NCBI GenBank assembly: GCA_026545765.1
Contig: CM048842.1
Location: 25,086,667 to 25,150,666 of the forward strand
Direction of reading: 5' to 3'
From: Plantago major
Lineage: Eukaryota; Streptophyta; Magnoliopsida; Lamiales; Plantaginaceae
Length of the DNA: 64,000 bases
The notes under the pieces were generated by a model. The model worked only from the letters and a program-made list of their open reading frames with translations, made no database searches and had not been told where the DNA came from. The first letter of the stretch is position 1; the number at the start of each line of letters is the position of its first letter. Below, one piece after another: positions 30,222-41,728 of this stretch. A program made the translations under genes and the position numbers.

Positions 30222-32741
30222 TTAGGCTCTCACTCCAACAATGGAACCTTCTGGACTAAAGAATCTCCCTGTAGGAATCCATTTCGGAATGAACTTTCTT
30301 GGGGCATTCTTTTGTCTTTCTGGAACATATGGAGGAATTTTAGATAAATGACTAGTGTCACTATCATTTAAAACTATTTTCCTTCTTGGAGTGTTCCTTG
30401 GTGCTTTCAGATACCTAGGTTGTTGAGTCGACTTTTCAGCGAGCTCGGCTTTCCTTCTCAGATCCCTTCTAGCCGTGGCATTCAGAGTGGTCGTAGCCTG
30501 TTCTTTCTTCAACTTCTGACGATTGCTACACGCAAACCTGGCATTCATCCATCGTTCTTGCTCTTGTTTATATTGCTGAGCAAGTATCTTTCCGATGGCT
30601 TTGTAGCCAATGCCATTTCGAGCACCTTTTGCTTTCTGAGATCTTCTCTCAGCAGCATCACTAGTCTTTGGATCATTATTTCTTCCGAAAAATGGTACAT
30701 TGGGAAACTCACCAGCTCCTGCAATTTTTCCTTTCCTAGAGACATAGCACTGTGGGTGATTGCACTTTTTAGTGCATGGTTTCTTTTCAGAAACCTTTTC
30801 CACAGTTTTCTTGGGGACTTGTTTTTCCCTCAAAGGTTTGGTCGCAATAGCTTTACCTTTGTCAGTAACCTTAGCTTTCTGACCAATGCTATAGGTTGTT
30901 TGGGAACCACTGTGTTGACCACTAACAAACGTCAACCTTTCATCACTCTTTTTCAGAGGAGTAGAATTGCTTATTTGTGTGTCAAGCCCAAGTCCTCCCA
31001 TCTCTGAAGGATCTCTTAGGTAAGAGTGTACTACAGTGAGAGTGTCACTCGCTTTGGCATAGGATTGGAAAGAAAATTCTTTCTTCTTTAGTTCCTCATT
31101 CTCAGAAACAAGGTTTTCACACTTCTTCTGGAGCAACTCCATAGCCTCAGAATGCAACTTTCTGGTCTCGTCTATCTGAGCCTTTAGGAATGCATTTTCT
31201 GCATCCTTAGTGTCAGAAAGTCGTTGTAAGTCTGAACACTCGCTTTCAAGAGACTCCTTTTCTGTTTCAAGAATTTTGGTTCTAGATCGAACAACCAAGA
31301 ATTCTCTTTCATAAAGATCTAACTCCATTCTGAGATGTTCTAGATCCTTGATTCCTTCCTCATCGCTCTTATAATTAATGAACCGTGAAATGTTGGTTAC
31401 CTCATCATCAGCCATAAAACATGGCTCAAGGTTAGAGTAATTTGGGTAGATTTCCTCAGCAACTCCACACATTTCATTCTTCCTTTGACCAAAGTCAAAT
31501 ACTTCGTGAGTGTAGGCACACAATTCTGGTGACGGTAGCTTCGCCTCATCAGAATCGTCGTCGTCAGAATCTGAATCAAGATCAAGTGCATCCAGTTGGA
31601 TTTCGATCTTCTTTCTTTCTTTAGACACCATAGCTCTCTGATTTCTCTTGAATTTTCTCCTATCCTTTTTGTCACATGTCTTGAGCTTGTTCAGAACAGG
31701 ACAGTCCCGTTTGAAGTGACCAGGTTTCTGACAATAGAAACAGATATCGTTTTCGATTTCTATAACCTCAGTACTTGATGCTTTCTGACCATGTTTATTC
31801 AGAGAGTTGGTCAATTGCATATTCTTGTACTGGTGATAGTTAGGGCCTAGATGCTTTTTCAGCTTCTCTTTGGCATTTCTTCTCTCAATCTCCTGTCTAA
31901 CGTATTTACTCATTTGCTTTACTACAAGAGCTTCTTCGTCCGTGAATTCTTTGGTAATCTTCTTCTCAGAAGTACTTTGTGTTACTAGAGCAACACTGTG
32001 AGCTTGCTGATCAGCTATTTGTCCTCTTTGAGAGGTTTCATAGTTGACAGTGGCTAGATGAGAGAATAATTCCGTTTGAGTGATATTTGGCATTCCTTGG
32101 TTGAAATAAAATTACTGAGTATGTTCCCAGTTGTGATTTAAGCTCCTTACAATATTCTTCACCATTTCGGCGTTAGAATATCTTTCACTTTCACCAAGTG
32201 CAGCCATTTCACTTATCAACGTTGTAAACCGAAAATCAAGTTGTTCAAGGGTGTCTGAAGGCCCTTGTTTAAAATTCTGGAATTTTAATTTCAGAACTTC
32301 GAACATGTTTTCCTTGGTTTTCTGAGAGCTGGCACAAATTTGTTCAACTTGTTGCCAGGCCTCTTTCGCCGTTTTTGCACACCACAGTTTACACTGTATG
32401 TGGTCTCGAGTAGAACAAATAATGATGTTTCGAGCATGACCATCCAGTCTATTTCTCGTGAAATCTTCCGATGTCCAGAGATATCTGGGTTTTTCTTCCA
32501 AATTTATCTGACCAGCAGCTTTCCCACTTGTAGAAGTTTCTGAACTGGACGTTCTTTTGGCAGAATCTTCATCTCTTCCATCAGAGACATTAGTGACTAT
32601 CTTTGCTTGCTGAATGACTATAGGGCCATTCTTTATAACTTCAATCATTTCATCACTGATGGCTTCAAGATGGAGCATCATATTGTTCCTCCATTTTTCA
32701 TAGTTCTATGGCGTGAGAACTGGAGCGTCGCCTAAAGACAT
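30222..32741 (-). pseudogene. gag of copia 2
   Basis: The ATG at 32741 begins MSLGDAPVLTP; a TAG stop follows where copia 1 has Glu. The UBN2-type capsid part (32681-32112) carries YLWTSEDFTRNRLDGHARN, CKLW and FEVLKLKFQNFKQG. A second TAA near 32110 separates it from a 623-aa open frame with zinc knuckle CFYCQKPGHFKRDC, an acidic stretch, a coiled coil (about 250-340) and a basic tail with a Cys/His cluster (CTKKCNHPQC). Gag builds the particle. The basic tail with a second Cys/His motif may bind nucleic acid. Confidence 0.85.
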
Positions 32742-32844
32742 CATGCAGGATAAAACTTAACAAACAAATCAAGTGCAGGGGTTAAGCGATTAGTGAGCAC
32801 TTATCTAGGATCTAGGTTCAGTGCAGAAGGCTTGGGAACCTCCT

Positions 32845-32856
32845 GCTCGGATACCA
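32845..32856 (-). other. Primer binding site of copia 2 (tRNA-iMet type)
   Basis: TGGTATCCGAGC (- reading) is one base from the initiator tRNA-Met complement TGGTATCAGAGC, 2 bp after the LTR end CCAACA. Confidence 0.85.
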
Positions 32857-32858
32857 CT

Positions 32859-34428
32859 TGTTGGTCCAGATAACAGCAAAGTTTGACTAGGGGGGGGGGG
32901 TGAATAGACTTTTCCAACTTTTGACGATAAAACAGTTTCTCAGAAAGTTGGGTAACTTTCTGATACTTATAATCAGAATAGCGGAAGTCATTCTGATAAG
33001 TGCACGTGCTGAGCAAGCTAGTAAAGTGTGTAAATTACTTTGCAAGTAAGTAAAGGCAGAAAGTAAGTGCAGAAAGTAAATAACACAGTAGATTTATAGT
33101 GGTATCTGAAGGTGGCGTAATCCTTCAACTAATCCACTTCGGCCTTTCTCAGACCTAGAATCCACTAAGACAAATAATTGAGCTCACCTTACAAATATTT
33201 TCTCTCGATTCTTAAATAAACTTGGTTCCCTACCAAGTGTTCCTCCTGAGTTCTTCCCCGGCTTTCCCAGTCAAGTACTTCATCTACTCAGGATTCCCTG
33301 AGTTATTCCCCGACTTTCCCAGCCGAGTACTTCCTCTACTCAGAACCTTTCTTGGAGTTATTCCTTAGTTTCCCAAACTAAGTACTTCCTCTACTCCACG
33401 CCGTTTTCAACCTTGGAGTTATTCCTGAGTTTCCAAAACAAAGTACTTCCTCTACTCCGTGTCTTTTCTGGTGTTGGTTAAGATGTGGTTGTCAGATTGG
33501 TAGATTAATAACTTCTACAGTTATGTAATACTACCTTCTAGAACAAGAGTCACTTAACACACTTGGACAGTGTGTGGTGATATGTTCTTTTCTGACCCAA
33601 GTCTATGTTCTTCGTTCAGGAGAATGAATATCTTAGCAAGTCGCAACAGTGCTTCAATTCAACTCCTTCACAACAGATATAGCTTGTTAAGGATCAGGAC
33701 ACTTAGAACTTTCGTGCTACTTAGAATCAAAAGCTTGGTCACAACTCTAAGCATGGAGTAAGTAGAGAAGGCTTGTATGCTTGAGTGTAGGATATGAAAT
33801 TCAGTCGTTCAAGTGTGTCTAAGGTGTTTTCAAGCATTCTAAGTGGTGATATTTATAGGTGAAAATCAAGCTGTTTGAATTACTATCTGTTAGGCTATTG
33901 AGATTCAAACTACAAACAAACTACAGAAATTTTGTCTCTTTGTTCAGAGATAAAGCTTTTGGTCAGCGAGTTCTGCAATGGCATTAAATGCCCTATACTA
34001 GCTTTTGTCCTGTTGTGCCAACGGAACTATGCACGCTGTCTGAGGATGTGCACGTCGCTATCAGAAACTCCAAGCCTTTCAGAAACTAAGGAAAACATTG
34101 TTTCTTTCAGAAACATTGTTTTCACTAAGTTATCTTTTGCATAAGGTTTTTCTGAGGCACAATTCCTTAGTCTTCGGTAATCTTGTGCAGTCTTCATATC
34201 TTCAGATAGTTGAGCTCTTTCTGCTGGATGCCTTCTTCTTGGTCTTCTTCAAAGATATAAAATTACATTCGGAGACCTAACATCCTATATAAGATTTACT
34301 AGACTAATCATACTAAGTATACTTCCTCTTTTACAATGTTCAAGTGAACTAAGAGTACTAGATACCTTTCTGAACTAAGGTAAGTCATTATGGTGTACTG
34401 ATCAAAACTAAACAGATATTTCCTAACA
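32859..34428 (-). repeat. 5' LTR of copia 2 (1570 bp)
   Basis: On - it runs TGTTAGGAAATATCTG to GACCAACA. A G run at 32889-32898 (+ reading) and a hairpin array at 33222-33455 match the other LTRs. It keeps the 198 bp that the 3' LTR has lost. Confidence 0.9.
33222..33455 (-). repeat. LTR hairpin array, copia 2 5' LTR
   Basis: Units on + include CGACT-TTCCC-AGCCG, CTTAGTTT-CCC-AAACTAAG and weaker neighbours, spaced about 50-60 bp, each followed by TACTTCCTCTACTC or a close variant. Confidence 0.7.
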
Positions 34429-34433
34429 CAAAC
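34429..34433. repeat. Target site duplication of copia 2, right
   Basis: CAAAC matches 18182-18186. Confidence 0.85.
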
Positions 34434-34697
34434 TATCGCAGATGCTGATAGATAATTCTAGAAACATAATAAACAGAAATCTAAAGTTGCGTATTTTTTG
34501 TGTTTTTTGATAAGGAAATAAACTAATACGGAAAATAAAATATTTTTGGATTTTTTCATATGAAAATCGATTTCAACAGATTATATATAATTTTTTTGGG
34601 TTTATGCTATACGAATTGAAAGACAGTGTGTAAATTAAAGCGAAAGAAAGATTTCTACTTATCTCGGATGTGCGAAACTTGCTTGAGCGGTCCAGTG

Positions 34698-34715
34698 TCC
34701 CCGGCAGCGGCGCCA
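34698..34715 (-). other. Primer binding site of gypsy C (tRNA-Asp type)
   Basis: TGGCGCCGCTGCCGGGGA (- reading) differs at one base from the tRNA-Asp complement. Confidence 0.88.
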
Positions 34716-34720
34716 AATTT

Positions 34721-36053
34721 TGATGTGCACTTGAGAATTTGAATGCGTTGTAGTACCTGTAATCCTCAATTGCAATCAAAGATTAAATTTATAGTTGTCG
34801 GAAGCTCACAAACTAATAGAAATAGTAGTAAGTTAACTCAGGATGTCGTTCTCCTCGGAAACTTAGGATAGGAACAAACAAGTAACGTTTTGATTTCTCG
34901 TGTAGACAGCAGACAGATTGAAAGTAGACAGATTGTAAGCAGATGATTGATTCGTAGTAAACCCCAAATATCTTTGTTGTAATCGATGGTGTGATGGTGT
35001 AAAGGACCTCCGACCTCCCTCGTACTATGCTACTCCCAACTTCTTAACAATTATCCTACGCGATTACCTCTAACGACAGCAGGCAATAATACTATGGCAC
35101 CAAGGCACAGTCGGTATGAGTACCCCTACTCAGTTCAATGAAACTACTATGTCACTTAGCAGAACATCACACCACAAAGGATGTATAGAGTTGTATAATC
35201 ACGATTTACGTCTAAGAACTATTTTATTAATATAACCCGGCATATAAAGAAGTAACACAACAGATGTTCGGTTGTTCACCTTTACAAGATAAATTTAGCT
35301 ACTCATAGTATTCTACTACAGGCAGAAATCGAAAATCAAGAAAGAAAGAAGAAGAAGCTTAGTCTCTAATGTCTTCATGCTGCTTCTAGGGTTTCCTCTT
35401 CTGAGTGCCTGACGGCCAACGATTTTAAGGTTTCACTTCCCCGAGGACTAGTTCTCTCTCAGGAGAGCTGCTTTGTGAGCGGTGAATGATTATGAGACCC
35501 CAAGGGTCTTATTTATATGGTAAATCCCGAGCTCTGGCCGCCATTCATTAATAAGGAAGGTCATAAAGGCGGGCTCTAGCCTGACAGGCCAGGAAAAAGC
35601 CTGTTTCTGGAATATTCTCTTCACTGCGATCGACAGTGGACAGCAAAGTGGCTTCTGTGGTCGACTGTCGACCACCATAGGTCGATCTTGCCAGGTTCGA
35701 ATCTGTTTTCTTCGTTCTTCGATTTCAGTCTTCGTAACTTCGTTTCCTCGAAACGTGGTCTTCTACAATGTTGTAGCATCTTCAATTATCTTTGCATTGG
35801 TTGGTCACATGACATGTTTCGACACCTCGAACTCCGTGCAACGGACAAATCAGTGTGTTTGCTTAACTTCCTCGATTTCGCCCAAATATGACGTTTTGGC
35901 ACATGAAATCATGCAATTCCTCAAAAACATGATCATGACCTACAAAATGCACAAGAAGTTGGTAATTGGCCATAATATGATACGAATATTGAATCTTGGG
36001 CCAAAAACTAGGTTTTAAAAGCGTGCAAAATCGCACATTTCATTGTCACATCA
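34721..36053 (-). repeat. 5' LTR of gypsy C (1333 bp)
   Basis: It has inverted terminal TGATGTG/CACATCA. A palindrome at 35657-35675 (GTGGTCGAC-T-GTCGACCAC) lies in a GC-rich block at 35620-35690. No second LTR is present in the window; the 3' end lies beyond copia 1. Confidence 0.85.
35657..35675. repeat. Perfect 9-bp-arm palindrome in gypsy C LTR
   Basis: GTGGTCGACTGTCGACCAC is self-complementary around one T. The same position in the LTRs of gypsy A and gypsy B is occupied by different palindromes. Confidence 0.8.
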
Positions 36054-36056
36054 ATT

Positions 36057-36121
36057 AACAGCTCATTGGAGCTGTTTATACAGCTCCTGTCGGAGTTTTA
36101 ATAACTCCGCTTTGGAGCTGT
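36057..36121. repeat. Nested hairpin cluster next to gypsy C LTR
   Basis: AACAGCTC-ATTG-GAGCTGTT (36057-36076) is followed by ACAGCTCC...GGAGCTGT (36080-36121), which encloses GGAGTT-TTAAT-AACTCC (36092-36108). It begins 4 bp after the LTR end. The GAGCTGTTT words resemble the ends of the Tourist-like MITE at 39562, so this may be a terminus of a related DNA transposon; no partner end was identified. Confidence 0.6.
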
Positions 36122-36610
36122 TTTTCCATCTTCAGACTTGTTTGAGATGTTTAGAAAATTCATGGGTAGTAAATAGAGAATTAAATCTTTTGAAGGTACT
36201 TAAATTTGCAATTATCTCAAACATATTAAAAATAGAAATGGAAAAGAAAAAGGCAATAATTGAAGAAAAGGAAAAGCAAATAAAGAAAAGGAAAAAGAAA
36301 AGGCAGTAAAAAAAGAAAATGATTTTTCACTCTCTCTCATGTGACATCATCAACAAAGTTGACTTTTGGACTTCAATGTAAAAAAAATTTAGTGCAGTTC
36401 AAAGTTTGTCCTTCTCCGTAAATTATGAAACATTAGGGACCTAATTGTTTATTCACTATCTAAAAATGTGGTCAGATGTAAATTGCCCATATAGATTTTA
36501 ATGGGCTGGCCAAACATACAAAATGGATTCTCTCAATTAAAATGGAGAGTGAAGTCTGAGCCAAACAACCAGTAGATCTTTCACGTTTAATCACACTCTC
36601 TCATTGAAAT
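36122..36610. other. Intergenic, no gene seen
   Basis: AT-rich DNA with a purine-rich stretch at 36236-36325. Ends near 36570 with GCCAAACAACC, possibly a transposon edge, but no matching partner was found. Confidence 0.4.
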
Positions 36611-36625
36611 ACAAAGATTCAACAA

Positions 36626-37687
36626 CTGAAGGAGGCAATATATTGAGACTGTGGCATGACACTGCAGGGACCACTTGATGGTGTTACTAAGGTAATGGAT
36701 CGATAGTGAAGGGCATGAAGATGCCTTAATGATCTATTCGATTGTAACCACGGACGACACTTTAAATTTCTTGCCAATTACTCGTTGAGTATAGGGTGGA
36801 GGAGTGTCGGTTAATTGTGGGTGTTATGCGTGTGACTCTCGGGCTCTTACCACTCATGAGAATGTTTTTTGCGGTTGCCACAATGGAACATCACTTCGCA
36901 CCATACTTGTTGTGGTGGGGGCATTCCCTCCATTGTGGTCTTGCTTTATGGTTAATTGCGACCGAGACCCCTCACTCTTGGCTAGACTTCGGTCTCAGAC
37001 ATACTAGACGATGGTGGTGACCAAGATGACAACGTGATCTCATTTTTTTGAGTGTTAAGAGCAGTGTGGTACCTTTTGAATTGACGGTGTTGTGGGATCA
37101 AGACCTTACCTTAAATTACTTGCCACTTGCCTGGTTCACGTGCATAGGGTGGAGGGGTATTGGCTAGTATTGGTCAATATGAAACTAGATGGAATTGACG
37201 GTTGGGGTGCCCAAGACCTTACCTTAAATTGCTTGCCACTTGTTCTATATGTGCATAGGGTGGAGGGGTAAGGCTATTAGTGGCTTGTTACTATCCTTTG
37301 GAATTGACGGTTTTGGAGTCCGGAAAATTAATGGATCCCGTTGACATGATGGTTTGAAATCCGGGAAGTTAATGGATCCCGTTGACATGATGGTTTGGAG
37401 TCCGGGAACTTAATGGATCTCGTTGACATGATAGTGCGTTACATGGAAAGTGACTAGCAAGAGAAAAAGAATTAGGAGGCTGCCAGGATGAATTAAGAGA
37501 AGCCAGTTGAAGTTTTTGGTTGAATTCTTAGAAGTATGTAATAAATTGGGTTAGGATTGTTTCCTACCATTTCAGATTTGTCTAGAGGTGGTGATGATGT
37601 ACTTTTACGTTATGAGCATCACTTATGCTCTTGTAAACGTTATTGATCGTATAAAAAAAAAATTTGCCGTTTCAAGAAAAAAAAGAA
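36626..37687 (+). mobile_element. 5'-truncated LINE (3' end only) with 15-bp target duplication
   Basis: ACAAAGATTCAACAA occurs at 36611-36625 and again at 37688-37702. The insert ends with A-runs around TTTGCCGTTTCAAG, a form typical of plant L1 3' ends. Long TSD, 3' A-tail and 5' truncation are the marks of target-primed reverse transcription. No coding part is retained; the insert includes several internal tandem repeats. Confidence 0.8.
37310..37436 (+). repeat. Three tandem copies of a 41-bp unit in the LINE tail
   Basis: TTAATGGATCCCGTTGACAT recurs three times at about 41-bp spacing with slight changes. Upstream, GCATAGGGTGGAGGGGT (36792, 37143, 37254) marks a looser repeat of about 110 bp or more. 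Confidence 0.7.
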
Positions 37688-37702
37688 ACAAAGATTCAAC
37701 AA

Positions 37703-38546
37703 GACTTTACCCTACTTCAACCATGTAAACAAATTACATTACTTAAACATACAAACTCGAATTATTCTTATGCAAGTAGTATCGAGGTGATTCGAATCTT
37801 TACCGTCATTATTCATTGCTAAGTATAACTAGTTGTGGTTGTCTATGTCACACAGATGATTACCTTCATGCAAAAAACTAATGCTTGACCCGATGTAGAA
37901 CAATTCTTCGATTAATGAAAAGTTGATAGAAAATGTTTACAATAACTCTAGAGTAGATAAGATAGTCTGAGAATGTCCAAAATACAAATGAAACAAAATT
38001 TATATACAAAAGGAGGAAGTTACGATTCGAAAATGAAGAAAAACCGTTGTGCAAGATTCTTGCCCGCAAGTGCTCGCCACGGCGAGAGATAAGTAGAAAG
38101 AGGCTCACCGCGGTCGCCAAGCTGCTCCAGAATTCTCTGCTTGGCCCACAGCGAGCTTCCTTTGGTGATTGGCTCGTGGGGGCGAGGCCTATTTTCTGGA
38201 TTTATGTTGTTTCTTCTATTTTCTTTCCTTGAACTTCCTTAGTCCACCCCCAAAGACCATTTGGAGTATTGGAGCCATCCAATTCCCTGTATACGCGTCT
38301 TGGATCCTTCAAATGAAACCAAATGAATATTTTCTCCTCCAAATTCATGCCTTAACACAAAATTCTACAACAAACAACAAAACAAAAGAACGCATAAAAC
38401 ACATACTAAGTATACTAAAAGGACTTACAAAATCTGGTAAAAAAGACTATGAATCGTTAAAACAAAGACTCATCACTAGGCAAACAAATCAACAAAGCCC
38501 AAAACAAAACTACCACAACAGGCCCAAGTTATCTATCCATTAAAAT
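37703..38546. other. Probable decayed LTR or LINE 3' flank; no gene
   Basis: A GC-rich block at 38065-38190 contains CTCGCC-AC-GGCGAG (38078-38091), the style of palindrome seen in the gypsy LTRs here. The right part (38470-38546) is probably 3' UTR of the LINE read on -. Identity is uncertain. Confidence 0.35.
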
Positions 38547-39561
38547 CTAGCACAATAATCTAGCAGTAGGCTCAATTTTTTTTTTCTTGTTGGAAACACA
38601 TGGATTCCTACAATGCCACACCGCATAAAGAGTTTCAGCAACTGTAATCTGCAATAGTTTACTGCGAAGATTCTTCCCTTTAGCATTAAGAATAATCAGG
38701 TTAAGCTCCAAATTCCATTCAACAGGTACATAGTGACATTGCATCCAGTTCAAAACTTGTATCCATATACACTTTGTTTCCACAGAAGCAAAGAACGAAT
38801 GGTCTATAGTCTCGACCAAACCACAGAAAGGGAGCAACCATCTAATTGTATACCAAATCTCAGTAATCAATCTTTCGTTGCAAGCCACCTCTGACAACGT
38901 AACCATAAGGTAAACAGGGCTCTAGGTCGAGCTTTGTTTCCAAAACAGACTTTTCTCCAAGGAACTTTTGGTTTAACTCCTCTAAATTTATGGTAGATTT
39001 ACTTAGTAACATACCTCTGCTTTTGTTGAAACCATATCCAGTCTGCAGTCCCCATAAGTTCTTCCCTGAGCTTACACATTGACTTCAAAATCCAAGAGCA
39101 ACTACTTCCAGGCTGATAGGTAACAACATCCTGACCCTTAATAAAATAGGTGTGCACCCACCCAGAATTTATCAGATTTCTCACAGAGATTCAATAAAAG
39201 TTTACCAATGGTGGCTTTATTCCAATCTAGTAGTGCAATAAAATTCAGACCCCTAGCTGACACATGGTCACAAATGTGATCCCAAGTCACGTGAGCTTTC
39301 CTGCTTATAGCTTCTCCTCCTGTCCACGTAAAGGTCTTACCTATAACCTCAATATGATGAGTAACTTTCTTTGGATGGGGAAAACATGCATCCAATAATT
39401 AGCAATGGAGACAAAATTTTATTTTACAACTGACTTCTTCCAGCAAAACATAAGAGCTTTGCACTCCAGTGGTGAATTCTTTGCAAAATCTTGCCTCTCA
39501 AAGAAGAGCAAATGGTGACAGTCAGCTGTCTACTAGCCAAAGGCACACCCAAGTACTTGAA

Positions 39562-39945
39562 TGAGCTGTTTGGTATGGTTATGCCGTCATTCTTACTCGA
39601 TTTGGCATCATTTTGGCATGTTAATAATCGTGTTTGGACCGACTTGAAAATACGGCATAACCCGACAACTGACCCATCTATAAGGGAAGGGAAGCCACCT
39701 GATTGGTAGAATGGGCTGATGTGGCCATTCTTTATCAGACCATAATGCCTAGCCTTTGGGCTTGGAATGAGGAATTTGTCTATGGCATGTGCACAGTACA
39801 ATTGTATGTGGGCCTGCTACCTTAATGAATTGTCCAAACACAAAAAAGGCAATTCGGCAAGGGTGTTGGCATAGGACTGCCATGGGTAAAATGTTGCCAA
39901 AATATTGGCATGAAGAAAGGTGCCTTAACCATACCAAACAGCTCC
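39562..39945. mobile_element. Tourist-like MITE (PIF/Harbinger), 384 bp, inside the LINE
   Basis: Ends GAGCTGTTTGGTATGGTTA and TAACCATACCAAACAGCTC are inverted repeats. The 3-bp duplication GAA occurs at 39559-39561 and 39946-39948. Removing the insert rejoins the LINE frame across the KYLGVPL motif. A 3-bp TSD and a CTGTTTGG core fit the PIF/Harbinger superfamily. Confidence 0.85.
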
Positions 39946-40126
39946 GAAAGGCATATTCCCAGCACCAAAACCAGTATTATGGATAATAATCTACCGCGTG
40001 AGTGCATCTACACCACTAAAATACAATTTTCATTTGGTAGGGGTCCCCCCGATGAATAGAAGTAGGTCATCAGCAAAGCACAAGTTGGTTATATATAACT
40101 TCTTACACTTAGGATGGAAGTTAAAA

Positions 40127-40206
40127 TTTGGCACAAGTGTTTGCAGAACTCTATGTAAATATGCCATTTGGCACAAGTGTTTTCAGAACTCTATGTAAAT
40201 ATGCCA
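40127..40206. repeat. 40-bp tandem duplication in the LINE RT
   Basis: Two adjacent copies starting TTTGGCACAAGTGTT differ at one base. The unit is not a multiple of three and shifts the RT frame. Confidence 0.85.
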
Positions 40207-40577
40207 TTACAAGCACAAACAGGAGGAGAGGGGAGATGGGGTCTCCCTACCTCAATCCCCTCTTAGCAGGCAGTATTTTAGAAGGAATCCCATTTATGCA
40301 AAATCTATAAGATACAATCTATATAAAAATGTGTGGAAAACCTAGCTCAACGAAGATAACTTTTTAGGCCGGCCACTCTACTGAATCATAAGCTTTTTGA
40401 ACATCCATCTGATTCATACATCTAGCAAACACACCTCTCCTCCTATAACCTTAACCAACTCATGTGCCATCATTAGATTATCATGTATCACTTGATGGTC
40501 GAAATCGCATCACGGATCGTGTGCATGGTGACCTTTTGAATTTTTTGCACAAGTGATTCCTATAAAACACCCATTCA

Positions 40578-41120
40578 TAGATCAACTCGCATAATTTATG
40601 AATACGTTTACCAACTCGCGTGGTAAATGAGTCATCAAGATAGTATGATCACTACATTCAATTCAATTTATGAATATCGTAAATCACATATTATCTAAGT
40701 GTGTATGAACTCGCATCATAACCACGAAGAACATATTGATAACGATTATATACGTAATAAAATCCATGGCAACTCGCATGCTAATAAATTTATTATCTAC
40801 TATTCCCTCTGTTTCACTAAAGCTGTTACAATTGTATTGGGCACAATGATTAAGAATCAGTATGAGATAAATTGAGTGACAGAGTACATGTGGGTCAAAA
40901 AATGTGGATATAAATAAGTGGCAAAATACATGTGGCCTCAAAATTAGTCTCCATAAAAGTTTTTAACAATTTTAGTAAATGCTCGAAACGGAAAATTGTA
41001 ATACTTTTAAAGAAACAGAGGGAGTAATATATATTATTACTTCAAAGGCAACTCGCATGCATAAGGAAATAACAATATATATAATCGTTCGTTATTTGAA
41101 TCTTAACAACTCGAATGCTT
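40578..41120. repeat. Degenerate AACTCGCATG minisatellite, split by a MITE
   Basis: The word AACTCG(C/A)(A/G)T or close forms recur near 40583, 40613, 40706, 40770, 41048 and 41108, with irregular spacing and AT-rich spacers. The Stowaway MITE at 40803-41024 lies inside it. Confidence 0.45.
40803..41024. mobile_element. Stowaway-like MITE
   Basis: Ends TTCCCTCTGTTTC and GAAACAGAGGGAG are inverted repeats flanked by TA at 40801-40802 and 41025-41026. This is the Tc1/mariner signature; no transposase is encoded. Confidence 0.85.
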
Positions 41121-41728
41121 CGAATCAAATAACTACATGGGGTGGTGTTTAATTTGTAGATAAGTGCAAGCCTTGAATTAAAAGACTTCTATTGTTGCAA
41201 GATTAAGGCTTGCTTAAGGTTATCTTAAACTATTGGATAGAGTTCTAAAAAAACTCATAATTGAGAGTTGCTCTGGATTTAACACAACCCTAATTTCAGA
41301 GTAGGCTAATTGTAATTTTGATTTCATTGTGTAAAACCACCCACCACAAACCAAATTGTATTCTTCTAGTAGGCCCACTTGCTTTGCCAGCGATTTCTTT
41401 TTATTTGCCACTCTTACCCTTAACAATATTCTCTACATACCTCTGAACTTCATTTCTACTACACATTTTATTACCACACTTTTATGTTTTATCATTTATT
41501 TTAATTTTCACTTAAAACTACTGATGAAGTTCTCTAGTACAGGAGTAATCTTCAACGTTTCGCTGCCCGAAACATGGTTTTGTTAGACGTTAGCATGGCA
41601 TACTATCTTTTGCCCATGTTCTATAGTGGCAACTTTTTTCAAGTACTGTGAAATATCTTGTCTTCAACATGAGCTGGAGGAATCTTTGTACTGAAATTTC
41701 TACTAACAATGCTTCATCAGTCATCTGA
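41121..41728. other. Intergenic, no gene seen
   Basis: AT-rich DNA. TGAAGTTCTCTAGTACAGGAGTAA at 41525-41548 resembles the right end of the Stowaway family at 45240-45487, but no matching left end is visible. Confidence 0.4.

Larger units (their letters stand above)
18187..34428 (-). mobile_element. Copia 2: structurally complete SIRE-like Ty1/copia element, 16.2 kb
   Basis: Both LTRs, PBS, gag, protease, integrase, RT, RNase H, a 4.6 kb env-position ORF and the polypurine tract are present in order on -. The target duplication CAAAC is at 18182-18186 and 34429-34433. It split gypsy C between its PBS and gag ATG. Its 3' LTR carries a nested solo LTR of 1422 bp; without that insert and its duplication the element is about 14.8 kb. 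Coding parts have few breaks: isolated stops in gag and pol and one frameshift in RT, so it was autonomous not long ago. Confidence 0.92.
34434..36053 (-). mobile_element. Gypsy C, 5' part: LTR, PBS and leader
   Basis: On -, the LTR (36053-34721) is followed by a 5-bp spacer, a perfect-looking tRNA-Asp PBS and about 260 bp of leader before the copia 2 insertion. The leader joins the gag segment at 18181. Flank ATTAA at 36054-36058 is the possible target duplication; its partner is not in the window. Confidence 0.85.
38547..40500 (-). pseudogene. LINE (L1-type) ORF2 fragment: RT and zf-RVT regions
   Basis: On - the order is DNLMMAHELVK, MDVQKAYDSVEW (RT motif A, near 40415-40375), GLR-stop-GDPISPLL (near 40255-40225), FHPKCKKLYITNLCFADDLLLF (near 40115-40055, catalytic FADD), then after a MITE insertion FKYLGVPLASRQLT and the C-terminal zinc-binding-type domain with CxWI-x-VLNW (38906-38547). 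It has many stops and shifts, a 40-bp tandem duplication at 40127-40206, and is cut at its 5' side. It is a dead copy. Confidence 0.85.

Noticed and set aside
36796-37020. Small plus-strand open frames in the LINE tail
   Set aside because: They lie in the tandem-repeat 3' region of a truncated LINE, show no domain, and overlap in different frames.
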